Positions 1-13,269 of a stretch of DNA of 13,269 bases are shown here, piece by piece. Source of the DNA: Muribaculaceae bacterium. Its GTDB lineage: Bacteria > Bacteroidota > Bacteroidia > Bacteroidales > Muribaculaceae. The stretch is taken from assembly GCA_009775225.1 (NCBI GenBank), contig VSPE01000051.1, positions 1-13,269 on the forward strand. Direction: 5' to 3'. The position numbers were made by a program, and so were the translations under genes. The first letter of the stretch is position 1. Each line of letters starts with the position of its first letter. Below the pieces are notes generated by a model that was not told where the DNA came from, did not search any database, and saw only the letters and a list, made by a program, of their open reading frames with translations.

Positions 1-159
1 ACTATTATATTAGTTAATTATATATTCTACTTCTTTCTTTTGCAATATTGTGGCATTTCAAAGAGGTACTTGGTAAAATATTTTAAAAAGTTTTTTTATA
101 CGTCGACGACTGTTTGTACATTGTTAAAGTTACGTTGGTACTGCCAAAATGTATGCCGC
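1..159. other. AT-rich intergenic region downstream of rpoC
   Basis: This stretch lies beyond the rpoC terminator and is strongly AT-rich compared with the coding sequence around it. It contains a 12-base A/T palindrome at 74-85 and runs of A and T. I see no convincing reading frame confined to it, no tRNA and no exact Bacteroidales TAnnTTTG promoter element on either strand. It is probably the spacer before a neighbouring gene outside the window. Confidence 0.5.
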
Positions 160-199
160 AAAAAAATGAAGAGGCAGGCCGCACGCGGCCTGCCTCTTC
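160..199 (-). terminator. Intrinsic terminator of the rpoBC operon
   Basis: Read on the minus strand, this is a perfect 14-bp GC-rich stem (arms 186-199 and 168-181) closed by a CGTG tetraloop. One A and then seven T residues follow (160-166). It starts 24 bases after the rpoC stop codon. A long perfect stem followed at once by a U-tract is the classical Rho-independent terminator, and its position marks the end of the operon. Confidence 0.95.
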
Positions 200-222
200 G
201 AGAGTTGTATGTCGATTATGGT

Positions 223-4572
<4,350 letters not shown>

Positions 4573-4626
4573 ATATAGTGTGGAGTGTCTTTTAAATAGT
4601 TAATTGAGGAGAGATGCAGTGGAGGT

Positions 4627-8439
<3,813 letters not shown>

Positions 8440-8651
8440 CTATAATAGTGAAATATTTTGTAGCCGTAGTTTATTAATTGAAGTTGTGTCGCTGTGTTGC
8501 GTCGTGTCCCGTGTGATAATGATGCGAAATCGCCGGCGTCGGGGCGGCTACGGTCTGTCCGCCAATCGGGTGAAGTAGTGCCTCCATGCTTCGGAAGTAC
8601 ACTGCCGGCAGCCGGCGTCGCGGACTGCTGCTGACGCAAAAGGTTATTATG
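8440..8651 (-). promoter_or_regulatory. GC-rich structured leader of rpoB
   Basis: This is the distal part of the unusually long rplL-rpoB spacer. It contains GC-rich palindromes (CTGCCGGCAG at 8602-8611, CGCCGGCG at 8531-8538), a 5-bp stem at 8543-8563 and a 10-base direct repeat GCCGGCGTCG at 8532-8541 and 8611-8620. The last 50 or so bases before the rpoB ATG are AT-rich and lack a Shine-Dalgarno sequence. I find no exact TAnnTTTG promoter element here. The structure suggests an RNA leader, but that role is inference. Confidence 0.4.
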
Positions 8652-8655
8652 ACAC

Positions 8656-8714
8656 AAAAGGTTAAGAATGCCCCGAGAGGGGTATTCTTAACCTAATCGT
8701 CTGATATACAGACG
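8656..8714 (-). terminator. Tandem hairpin attenuator between rplL and rpoB
   Basis: Three bases after the rplL stop the minus strand forms a 6-bp hairpin with a TATAT loop (8698-8714). Four bases later comes a strong hairpin at 8660-8693, with a 10-bp outer stem, one A-C mismatch, a 4-bp CCCC/GGGG inner stem and a TCTC loop. TTTT follows (8656-8659). The U-tract is short, so partial read-through into rpoB is more likely than full termination. In E. coli an attenuator in the same position lowers rpoBC transcription relative to the ribosomal protein genes; the same role here is inference. Confidence 0.7.
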
Positions 8715-8717
8715 GTA

Positions 8718-9092
8718 TTATTTGAGTTCGACTTCGGCGCCTACTTCTTCGAGCTGAGCCTTGAGAGCTTCAGCTTCTGCTTTGGCGAGGCCTTCCTTCA
8801 CGGTGCTGGGTGCGCCGTCAACGAGCTCTTTAGCTTCCTTGAGGCCGAGACCGGTAAGTTCTTTCACGAGCTTAACGACTTTGAGTTTTTCACCACCGGC
8901 GTTCTTGAGGATTACGTCGAACGATGATTTTTCTTCAGCAGCTGCACCGGCAGCGGCGGGACCGGCTGCAACAGCTACAGCAGCAGCGGCGGGTTCGATG
9001 CCGTATTCGTCTTTGAGAATCTGGGCAAGTTCGTTTACTTCCTTGACAGTGAGGTTTACGAGTTGTTCAGCAAAAGCTTTTAAATCTGCCAT
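8718..9092 (-). CDS. rplL: 50S ribosomal protein L7/L12
   Basis: L7/L12 is the multicopy stalk protein of the large ribosomal subunit. It recruits and stimulates the translational GTPases EF-Tu, EF-G, IF2 and RF3. The 124-residue product has the expected three parts: an N-terminal dimerisation domain (about 1-33), an alanine-rich flexible hinge (about 34-53) and the C-terminal factor-binding domain (about 54-124). The last holds the GLGLKEAKELVD signature (81-92) and the acidic AEVELK-type end. Length is normal. It follows rplJ by 36 bases, and the leader before the ATG is almost pure A/T, with no Shine-Dalgarno motif. It lies next to rplJ, whose product anchors L12 dimers on the ribosome. 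The attenuator after it would let it be made in excess over RNA polymerase. Confidence 0.99.
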   Translation of the reverse strand: MADLKAFAEQLVNLTVKEVNELAQILKDEYGIEPAAAAVAVAAGPAAAGAAAEEKSSFDVILKNAGGEKLKVVKLVKELTGLGLKEAKELVDGAPSTVKEGLAKAEAEALKAQLEEVGAEVELK

Positions 9093-9128
9093 TTTTGTAT
9101 GATTTTTTTTGGTTTTTTATTCGTTGGA

Positions 9129-9653
9129 TTAGTTTTCTTTCTTCGAGAGAGTCTCGAGGATGCCATGGAGCTTGCCGGCACCTGACTGAAGGGCCGAAAC
9201 AACGTTCTTGGCGGGCGACTGGAGGAGAGCCACAACGTCGGCGATAAGTTCGTTCTTGCTCTTAATCGATGCAAGTGTGTCGAGCTGGTCTGCGCCAACA
9301 TAAGCGGTTTCTTCTACGTATGCACCCTTGAGGAGGGGCAGTGTGTCGCCTTTCTTAACGAAGTCCTTAAGCAACTTGGCGGGAGCGTTGCCCACGTTGG
9401 TGCACATGAGCGATGTGCTTTCCTTGAGCACGCCGTAAAGCTCGCTGTAGTCGCCTTCAAGCGTTTCGAGGGCTTTGTGGAGGAGCGTGTTCTTTACAAC
9501 GACGAGTTTGATGTCGGCGTTGTAGCAGGCACGACGGAGCTCGGAGGTCTTTTCGGCATCGAGGCCGGCAGTCTCTACAAGGTAGAAGCTGTTGTATGCC
9601 TTGATGGTGTCAGCTATTTGGCTGATGATTTTACCTTTATCTTCCTTTTTCAT
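9129..9653 (-). CDS. rplJ: 50S ribosomal protein L10
   Basis: L10 is the base of the ribosomal stalk. Its N-terminal part binds 23S rRNA beside L11, and its C-terminal helix carries the L7/L12 dimers. The 174-residue product has the typical N-terminal fold with the TSELRR segment (36-41) and the conserved VVKNTLLHKAL core (52-62). The C-terminal region (about 130-174) is helical and likely to be the L12-docking helix. The length is close to the 165 residues of E. coli. The ATG at 9653 lies only 21 bases after the rplA stop, and rplL follows 36 bases downstream. In E. coli the L10-L12 complex represses this operon through a leader in a long rplA-rplJ spacer. No room for such a leader exists here outside the rplA coding region. 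Confidence 0.98.
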   Translation of the reverse strand: MKKEDKGKIISQIADTIKAYNSFYLVETAGLDAEKTSELRRACYNADIKLVVVKNTLLHKALETLEGDYSELYGVLKESTSLMCTNVGNAPAKLLKDFVKKGDTLPLLKGAYVEETAYVGADQLDTLASIKSKNELIADVVALLQSPAKNVVSALQSGAGKLHGILETLSKKEN

Positions 9654-9674
9654 TGTCTACGGTGTTTTAAGGGG

Positions 9675-10370
9675 TTAAGCCTCAATCGATTTGGGGTCGA
9701 TTTTGACGCCCGGACTCATGGTGCTGGAAAGATAAATGCTCTTGATATATGTGCCTTTTGCGGTTGCAGGCTTGAGTTTAATCAAGGTGTTGACAAATTC
9801 GCGGGCGTTGTCGCACATCTGCTCGGTACCAAATGATACCTTGCCGATAGACGAGTGTACGATACCGTTCTTGTCGACTTTAAAGTCGATTTTGCCTTTC
9901 TTGACTTCTTCCACAGCCTTGGCAACGTCCATAGTCACGGTGCCGCTCTTGGGGTTAGGCATCAGACCGCGGGGGCCGAGGATGCGGCCGAGCGCGCCGA
10001 TTTTACCCATGATAGCGGGCTGAGTGATGATGATGTCGATGTCGGTCCAGCCACCTTTAATCTTTTCGATGTATTCGTCAAGACCTACGTAGTCGGCACC
10101 GGCAGCCTTTGCAGCTGCTTCGGCATCAGGAGTGCAGAGCACGAGCACGCGTACGGTCTTGCCCGTTCCGTGAGGAAGGGTAACCACGCCACGTACCATC
10201 TGGTTGGCTTTGCGGGGGTCTACGCCCAGACGGACATCAATGTCGAGCGAAGCGTCAAACTTGGTATAGGTCATTTCCTTTACCAGCTCTGCGGCCTCTG
10301 CCAAGGTATAAGTCCTCCCGGCTTCAAGCTTGGATAAGGCCAACTTCTGATTTTTCGTGAGTTTACTCAT
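9675..10370 (-). CDS. rplA: 50S ribosomal protein L1
   Basis: L1 forms the mobile L1 stalk of the large subunit, which helps release the deacylated tRNA from the E site. In many bacteria it also represses its own mRNA. The 231-residue product has normal length and the two-domain layout. Domain I is made of the two ends of the chain. Domain II lies in the middle and includes the signature GRILGPRGLMPNPKSGTVT (128-146). The RNA-contact segment near the C terminus reads T217-M218-S219, where well-studied L1 proteins have T-M-G. I recall the serine variant in other Bacteroidales, so it may be a lineage feature. The gene starts 15 bases after rplK, as in the usual L11-L1 pair, so the two are presumably co-transcribed and co-regulated. 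Confidence 0.99.
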   Translation of the reverse strand: MSKLTKNQKLALSKLEAGRTYTLAEAAELVKEMTYTKFDASLDIDVRLGVDPRKANQMVRGVVTLPHGTGKTVRVLVLCTPDAEAAAKAAGADYVGLDEYIEKIKGGWTDIDIIITQPAIMGKIGALGRILGPRGLMPNPKSGTVTMDVAKAVEEVKKGKIDFKVDKNGIVHSSIGKVSFGTEQMCDNAREFVNTLIKLKPATAKGTYIKSIYLSSTMSPGVKIDPKSIEA

Positions 10371-10385
10371 ATCAAGTGAAGTTTT

Positions 10386-10829
10386 TTAGTTGTTAGAGGG
10401 GAACTCTCCTTTGACGGTGATACCCATACTTCTGGCCGTACCGGCAACCATACGCATAGCGGATTCTATGGTAAAGCAGTTCAGGTCAGGCATTTTGTCG
10501 GCAGCAATGGCACGCACCTGCTCCCAGGTGATTTCTGCAACCTTCGTACGGTTAGGCTCTTTAGAACCCGTCTTTACATGGGTCACTTCTTTGAGCTGTA
10601 CGGCTACAGGGGGAGTCTTAACGATGAAGTCGAAAGATTTGTCAGTGTAGTATGTGATGACTACAGGAAGAATCTTACCGGCTTTGTCCTGTGTGCGGGC
10701 ATTGAATTGCTTGCAAAATTCCATGATGTTGATACCCTTCGAACCCAGAGCGGGGCCTACAGGAGGCGAAGGATTGGCAGCACCACCTTTAATCTGCAAT
10801 TTGATTTGTCCAGCAATTTCTTTAGCCAT
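10386..10829 (-). CDS. rplK: 50S ribosomal protein L11
   Basis: L11 binds the GTPase-associated region of 23S rRNA at the stalk base. It takes part in factor binding and in RelA-type stringent signalling, and its N-terminal domain forms the thiostrepton pocket. The 147-residue product has normal length. It shows the proline-rich PPVGPALG loop (22-29) of the N-terminal domain and the C-terminal RNA-binding domain (about 75-147) ending in the GTARSMGI segment. The ATG at 10829 is preceded by an AT-rich leader with no Shine-Dalgarno sequence. It is the first gene of the L11-L1-L10-L12 run, separated from nusG by 81 bases that contain a candidate promoter and a short hairpin. Confidence 0.99.
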   Translation of the reverse strand: MAKEIAGQIKLQIKGGAANPSPPVGPALGSKGINIMEFCKQFNARTQDKAGKILPVVITYYTDKSFDFIVKTPPVAVQLKEVTHVKTGSKEPNRTKVAEITWEQVRAIAADKMPDLNCFTIESAMRMVAGTARSMGITVKGEFPSNN

Positions 10830-10878
10830 TGGTTTAAAACTTAAAAATTAATATTCCGCGCACATAAAAACTTCGGCG

Positions 10879-10896
10879 CCGCTCGTAACATAGCGG
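10879..10896 (-). repeat. Short hairpin and palindrome in the rplK leader
   Basis: On the minus strand, CCGCT and AGCGG pair around an 8-base loop. The overlapping perfect palindrome CGGCGCCG (10874-10881) and then a run of five T (10866-10870) follow. The gap between stem and T-run makes a terminator unlikely. It could be part of a translational operator for L1 on the L11 mRNA, which is known in other bacteria, but I cannot match the L1 target structure. Confidence 0.3.
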
Positions 10897-10899
10897 TGT

Positions 10900-10932
10900 C
10901 AAAGCTAAAATTATTGGCGCTCTACTTGCGAA
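10900..10932 (-). promoter_or_regulatory. Candidate Bacteroidales-type promoter for rplK
   Basis: The minus strand reads TAGCTTTG at 10907-10900, an exact match to the Bacteroidales -7 consensus TAnnTTTG. A partial -33 match, TTCG (consensus TTTG), lies at 10932-10929 with a 21-base spacer. The predicted start would fall about 65 bases upstream of the rplK ATG. E. coli also has a promoter directly before rplK. The -33 box is weak, so this is a candidate only. Confidence 0.4.
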
Positions 10933-11462
10933 TTATCGAGTTCCAAAGGTATTTTACGGTCAAATATCTTTATCATCACCTTCAGCTTGCGGCGCTCACG
11001 GTTCACTTCTTCGACTATGCCGATGAAGTCCTTGAAGGGGCCCTCGTTTACCTTGACGCTCTCGCCGACCATGTAGTCGTTTACGCCTTCGGCTTCGGCC
11101 TCGGCGATTTCATCGGCGGCACCAAGCATTCTCATTACCTCTGCCTCGCGCAGACGCTCGGGCTTCGAGTTCTTTTCGCGGCCACGCAGAAAGTCAATAA
11201 CATTTGTGGTGTTAGTGAGTTCGTGTATGACTTCGCCTGTGAGAATGGCTTCGATAAAAACGTAACCGGAATAGAGGTTCTTTTCCTTGATTACCTTTTT
11301 GCCGTTGCGGAGTGTCATCACCTTTTCGGTGGGTATCAATACCTGAAAGACAAATTTACCCAGGTCGGAACGTTTCATCGAGCCTTCGATGATTTCCTTT
11401 ACCTGCGCTTCTTTGCCGGAAATGGCACGCAGTACGTACCATCCTTTCTTATTTTCCGTCAT
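10911..11462 (-). CDS. nusG: Transcription termination/antitermination factor NusG
   Basis: NusG binds the RNA polymerase clamp through its N-terminal domain. Its C-terminal KOW domain contacts ribosomal protein S10 or Rho, so it couples transcription to translation or termination. From the ATG at 11462 the product has 183 residues. The NGN domain spans about 5-115 and includes the W8-Y9-V10 start motif and the LYSGYVFIE segment (63-71). The KOW domain covers about 132-183, with GESVKVNEGPFKDFIG (133-148). An in-frame GTG at 11474 would add four residues. I prefer the ATG because conserved NusG sequence begins only a few residues later. The gene follows secE by 27 bases, the standard secE-nusG pairing. 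Confidence 0.97.
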   Translation of the reverse strand: MTENKKGWYVLRAISGKEAQVKEIIEGSMKRSDLGKFVFQVLIPTEKVMTLRNGKKVIKEKNLYSGYVFIEAILTGEVIHELTNTTNVIDFLRGREKNSKPERLREAEVMRMLGAADEIAEAEAEGVNDYMVGESVKVNEGPFKDFIGIVEEVNRERRKLKVMIKIFDRKIPLELDNSQVERQ

Positions 11463-11489
11463 TGATTTTTCCACTGTGGTGATTGTAAA

Positions 11490-11681
11490 CTAAAAGCTGT
11501 AAATGAAGTGCATCAGACGGTCGACTATCTGGTCCATGAGGAAGATTATCAGAGCGATAATCACGGAAGCAATCATCACGATGATAGCCGACTTTACCAG
11601 TTGCTTTTTGGAAGGCCAGGAAGTCTTGAAACGAAGTTCGTCGTAGGCTTCCTGTATATTCGTCAGTAGTTTTAGTTTCAT
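11490..11681 (-). CDS. secE: Preprotein translocase subunit SecE
   Basis: SecE is the essential small membrane subunit of the SecYEG translocon, where it clamps and stabilises SecY. The 63-residue product is the short, single-span form found in most bacteria outside the Gammaproteobacteria. It has an amphipathic cytosolic helix (about 5-20), the conserved W22-P23 turn before the membrane, and one hydrophobic segment at about 31-49. The ATG at 11681 is 17 bases after the end of tRNA-Trp, so tRNA processing would leave the mRNA with a very short 5-prime leader made mainly of A and C. The pairing with nusG downstream supports the call, which would be harder on sequence alone for so small a protein. 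Confidence 0.96.
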   Translation of the reverse strand: MKLKLLTNIQEAYDELRFKTSWPSKKQLVKSAIIVMIASVIIALIIFLMDQIVDRLMHFIYSF

Positions 11682-11698
11682 TATTTGTTGTTGTTTTG

Positions 11699-11771
11699 CA
11701 CGGGTTGAGAGGCTCGAACTCCCGACACCTGGTTTTGGAGACCAGTGCTCTACCGACTGAGCTAAACCCGT
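11699..11771 (-). tRNA. tRNA-Trp (anticodon CCA)
   Basis: The minus strand folds into a full 73-base cloverleaf. It has a perfect 7-bp acceptor stem beginning ACGGGTT, the D arm GCTC/GAGC with G18-G19, an anticodon loop CTCCAAA giving CCA, and a TTCGAGC T-loop. The A1-U72 pair and discriminator G73 agree with known tryptophan identity elements. CCA is not encoded. It lies between tuf and secE, as in many bacteria. Confidence 0.98.
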
Positions 11772-11776
11772 ATGTG

Positions 11777-11812
11777 ATAACGGCGCCTGTGCTGGCGCCC
11801 AAGCGCCGTTAT
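11777..11812 (-). repeat. Inverted repeat between tuf and tRNA-Trp
   Basis: A perfect 10-bp inverted repeat (11777-11786 with 11803-11812) encloses a 16-base loop. The loop contains a second GGCGCC (11794-11799) that could instead pair with the GGCGCC at 11782-11787. On the minus strand no U-tract follows, so it is not an obvious terminator for tuf. On the plus strand it is followed by a T-rich TTATTTTAT. It may mark the end of tuf mRNA or guide processing of the tRNA precursor; both ideas are inference. Confidence 0.6.
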
Positions 11813-11837
11813 TTTATGACTTGGAGGCTATCGCCTA

Positions 11838-13022
11838 TTAGTCGAGGATTTCGGTAATCTGACCCGAACCTACGGTGCGGCCACCTTCACGGATAGCGAA
11901 GCGGAGACCCTGGTCGCATGCTACGGGGTTGATGAGGTCAACGATGATTTCCACGTGGTCACCGGGCATTACCATTTCTACGCCTTCGGGAAGAGTGATT
12001 TCACCGGTTACGTCAAGTGTGCGAATGTAGAACTGGGGACGATAGTGGTTGTGGAAAGGAGTGTGACGGCCGCCTTCCTCTTTCTTGAGGATGTAGACAG
12101 ATGCTTTGAACTTGCTGTGGGGCTTAACAACACCCGGGTGGCAGATAACCATACCGCGCTTGATGTCCTTCTTGTCGATACCGCGGAGGAGGAGTCCTAC
12201 GTTGTCGCCTGCTTCACCCTGGTCGAGGAGCTTGCGGAACATTTCCACACCTGTTACTGTAGACTTGAGGTTAGCGCCGAGACCCATAATCTGAACTTCG
12301 TCACCTACCTTAACGATACCTGTTTCGATACGGCCGGTTGCTACAGTGCCACGACCTGTAATCGAGAACACGTCTTCAACAGGCATGAGGAAGGGCTTGT
12401 CGATGTCGCGGGGAGGCAGGGGAATCCAGTTGTCAACAGCGTCCATGAGTTCAACAACTTTTTCTTCCCATTCGGGTTCGCCGTTGAGAGCGCCGAGAGC
12501 GGAGCCGCGGATGATGGGAGTTTCGTCGCCGTCGTATTCGTAAGCCGAGAGAAGTTCGCGCATTTCCATTTCCACAAGGTCGAGGATTTCTGCGTCGTCA
12601 ACGAGGTCGCACTTGTTGAGGAATACAACGATGCGGGGAACGTTCACCTGACGGGCGAGGAGGATGTGTTCGCGGGTCTGGGGCATGGGGCCGTCGGTAC
12701 CTGCGACAACGATGATTGCACCGTCCATCTGAGCAGCACCGGTTACCATGTTCTTAACGTAGTCAGCGTGGCCCGGGCAGTCAACGTGAGCGTAGTGACG
12801 GTTTGCAGTCTCGTACTCTACGTGAGCTGTGTTGATAGTAATACCGCGCTCTTTTTCCTCAGGAGCGTTGTCAATCTGGTCGAATGACTTAACTTCAGAG
12901 AGACCTTTCTTTGCAAGAACGGTGGTGATGGCGGCAGTAAGGGTAGTTTTGCCGTGGTCAACGTGGCCGATGGTGCCGATGTTAACGTGCGGTTTGGTTC
13001 TTTCGAATTTCTCTTTAGCCAT
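11838..13022 (-). CDS. tuf: Elongation factor Tu
   Basis: EF-Tu is the GTPase that carries aminoacyl-tRNA to the ribosomal A site. The 394-residue product, the same length as most bacterial EF-Tu, has all G-domain motifs: GHVDHGKT (19-26), T62 in the switch I segment RGITIN, DCPGH (81-85), NKCD (136-139) and SAL (174-176). Domains 2 and 3 (about 205-394) are complete and include the RGTVATGR segment. The ATG at 13022 gives the standard MAKEKFERTKPHVN start. No Shine-Dalgarno sequence precedes it; the final 60 bases of leader are AT-rich. Two tRNA genes lie directly upstream and tRNA-Trp downstream, so tuf is probably part of a longer transcript that is cut at the tRNAs. Only one tuf copy is visible here. 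Confidence 0.99.
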   Translation of the reverse strand: MAKEKFERTKPHVNIGTIGHVDHGKTTLTAAITTVLAKKGLSEVKSFDQIDNAPEEKERGITINTAHVEYETANRHYAHVDCPGHADYVKNMVTGAAQMDGAIIVVAGTDGPMPQTREHILLARQVNVPRIVVFLNKCDLVDDAEILDLVEMEMRELLSAYEYDGDETPIIRGSALGALNGEPEWEEKVVELMDAVDNWIPLPPRDIDKPFLMPVEDVFSITGRGTVATGRIETGIVKVGDEVQIMGLGANLKSTVTGVEMFRKLLDQGEAGDNVGLLLRGIDKKDIKRGMVICHPGVVKPHSKFKASVYILKKEEGGRHTPFHNHYRPQFYIRTLDVTGEITLPEGVEMVMPGDHVEIIVDLINPVACDQGLRFAIREGGRTVGSGQITEILD

Positions 13023-13110
13023 AACTGTGCTTTATTATAATTTTGAATAATAATTTCTTAACAATCAGCCACGATAATGCAGAAAGCACTACCGGGGCTT
13101 CGAGTCTTAG
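13023..13110 (-). other. Spacer between tRNA-Thr and tuf
   Basis: This 88-base stretch becomes the tuf 5-prime leader once tRNA-Thr is removed. Its half next to the start codon is very AT-rich. A TATAAT string occurs near 13033-13038, but no TAnnTTTG element is present. I see no strong hairpin and no reading frame. Confidence 0.5.
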
Positions 13111-13182
<72 letters not shown>

Positions 13183-13193
13183 GAAAATATTTG

Positions 13194-13266
13194 AGCGGAA
13201 GACGAGGCTCAAACTCGCGACCCTCAGCTTGGAAGGCTGATGCTCTATCAACTGAGCTACTTCCGC
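13194..13266 (-). tRNA. tRNA-Gly (anticodon UCC)
   Basis: A complete 73-base cloverleaf lies three bases from the window edge. The 7-bp acceptor stem GCGGAAG/CTTCCGC is perfect, the anticodon loop CTTCCAA gives UCC, and U73 with C35-C36 fits glycine identity. The D-loop reads AGTTGATA and the T-loop TTTGAGC, so positions 19 and 56 are A and U instead of the near-universal G and C. CCA is not encoded. A further tRNA, often tRNA-Tyr in this arrangement, may lie upstream outside the window. Confidence 0.96.
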
Positions 13267-13269
13267 ATT

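Noticed and set aside
4617..4626. ACCTCC directly after the rpoB stop, resembling the anti-Shine-Dalgarno sequence
   Set aside because: Single short match in a spacer of an organism that does not use Shine-Dalgarno pairing; most likely chance.
11463..11474. GTG start that would extend nusG by four residues
   Set aside because: The ATG at 11462 fits the conserved N terminus better, and the added residues have no counterpart I recognise.
13030..13065. TTGTTA and TATAAT strings in the tuf leader, similar to a sigma-70 promoter
   Set aside because: The spacing (19) is poor, Bacteroidales sigma factors use TAnnTTTG, and such strings are expected in AT-rich sequence.

Overview
The window is one conserved bacterial information-processing cluster. 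Every gene lies on the minus strand, so transcription runs from high to low coordinates. In transcription order it holds tRNA-Gly(UCC), tRNA-Thr(GGU), tuf (EF-Tu), tRNA-Trp(CCA), secE, nusG, rplK (L11), rplA (L1), rplJ (L10), rplL (L7/L12), rpoB and rpoC. A strong intrinsic terminator follows rpoC, and then comes about 160 bases of AT-rich sequence with no recognisable gene.

The organism is most likely a member of the Bacteroidota, order Bacteroidales. Three things point there. The RpoB, RpoC, L1 and tRNA sequences have the look of that group as I know it. No start codon is preceded by a purine-rich Shine-Dalgarno sequence; the leaders are A/U-rich instead. The tRNAs do not encode CCA, and one intergenic region carries an exact match to the Bacteroidales -7 promoter element TAnnTTTG. 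A gut Bacteroidales such as Muribaculaceae is possible, but the genus cannot be fixed from this window.

Layout: 13194-13266 and 13111-13182 hold two tRNAs leading into tuf (11838-13022), the same arrangement as the E. coli glyT-thrT-tufB region. 11699-11771 is tRNA-Trp, processed out just ahead of secE-nusG (10911-11681). 8718-10829 is the L11-L1-L10-L12 ribosomal stalk operon, with a candidate promoter in front of rplK. 8440-8717 is a structured spacer whose first part is a tandem hairpin, probably an attenuator, and which also serves as the rpoB leader. 223-8439 holds rpoB and rpoC.

The genes fit together as the transcription and translation core. EF-Tu delivers aminoacyl-tRNA to the factor-binding stalk (L11, L10, L12). 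NusG couples RNA polymerase to ribosomes. SecE is part of the protein translocon. RpoB and RpoC form the catalytic centre of RNA polymerase. All reading frames are intact and of normal length.

I found no mobile element, CRISPR array, defence system or novel gene system. The points worth checking are small. They are a tRNA-Gly in which the usually invariant G19-C56 tertiary pair reads A19-U56, a tRNA-Thr with an acceptor-stem mismatch, RNA structures in the spacers, little room for a classical L10 leader, and two substitutions in conserved protein motifs (RpoC zinc-binding domain and L1).
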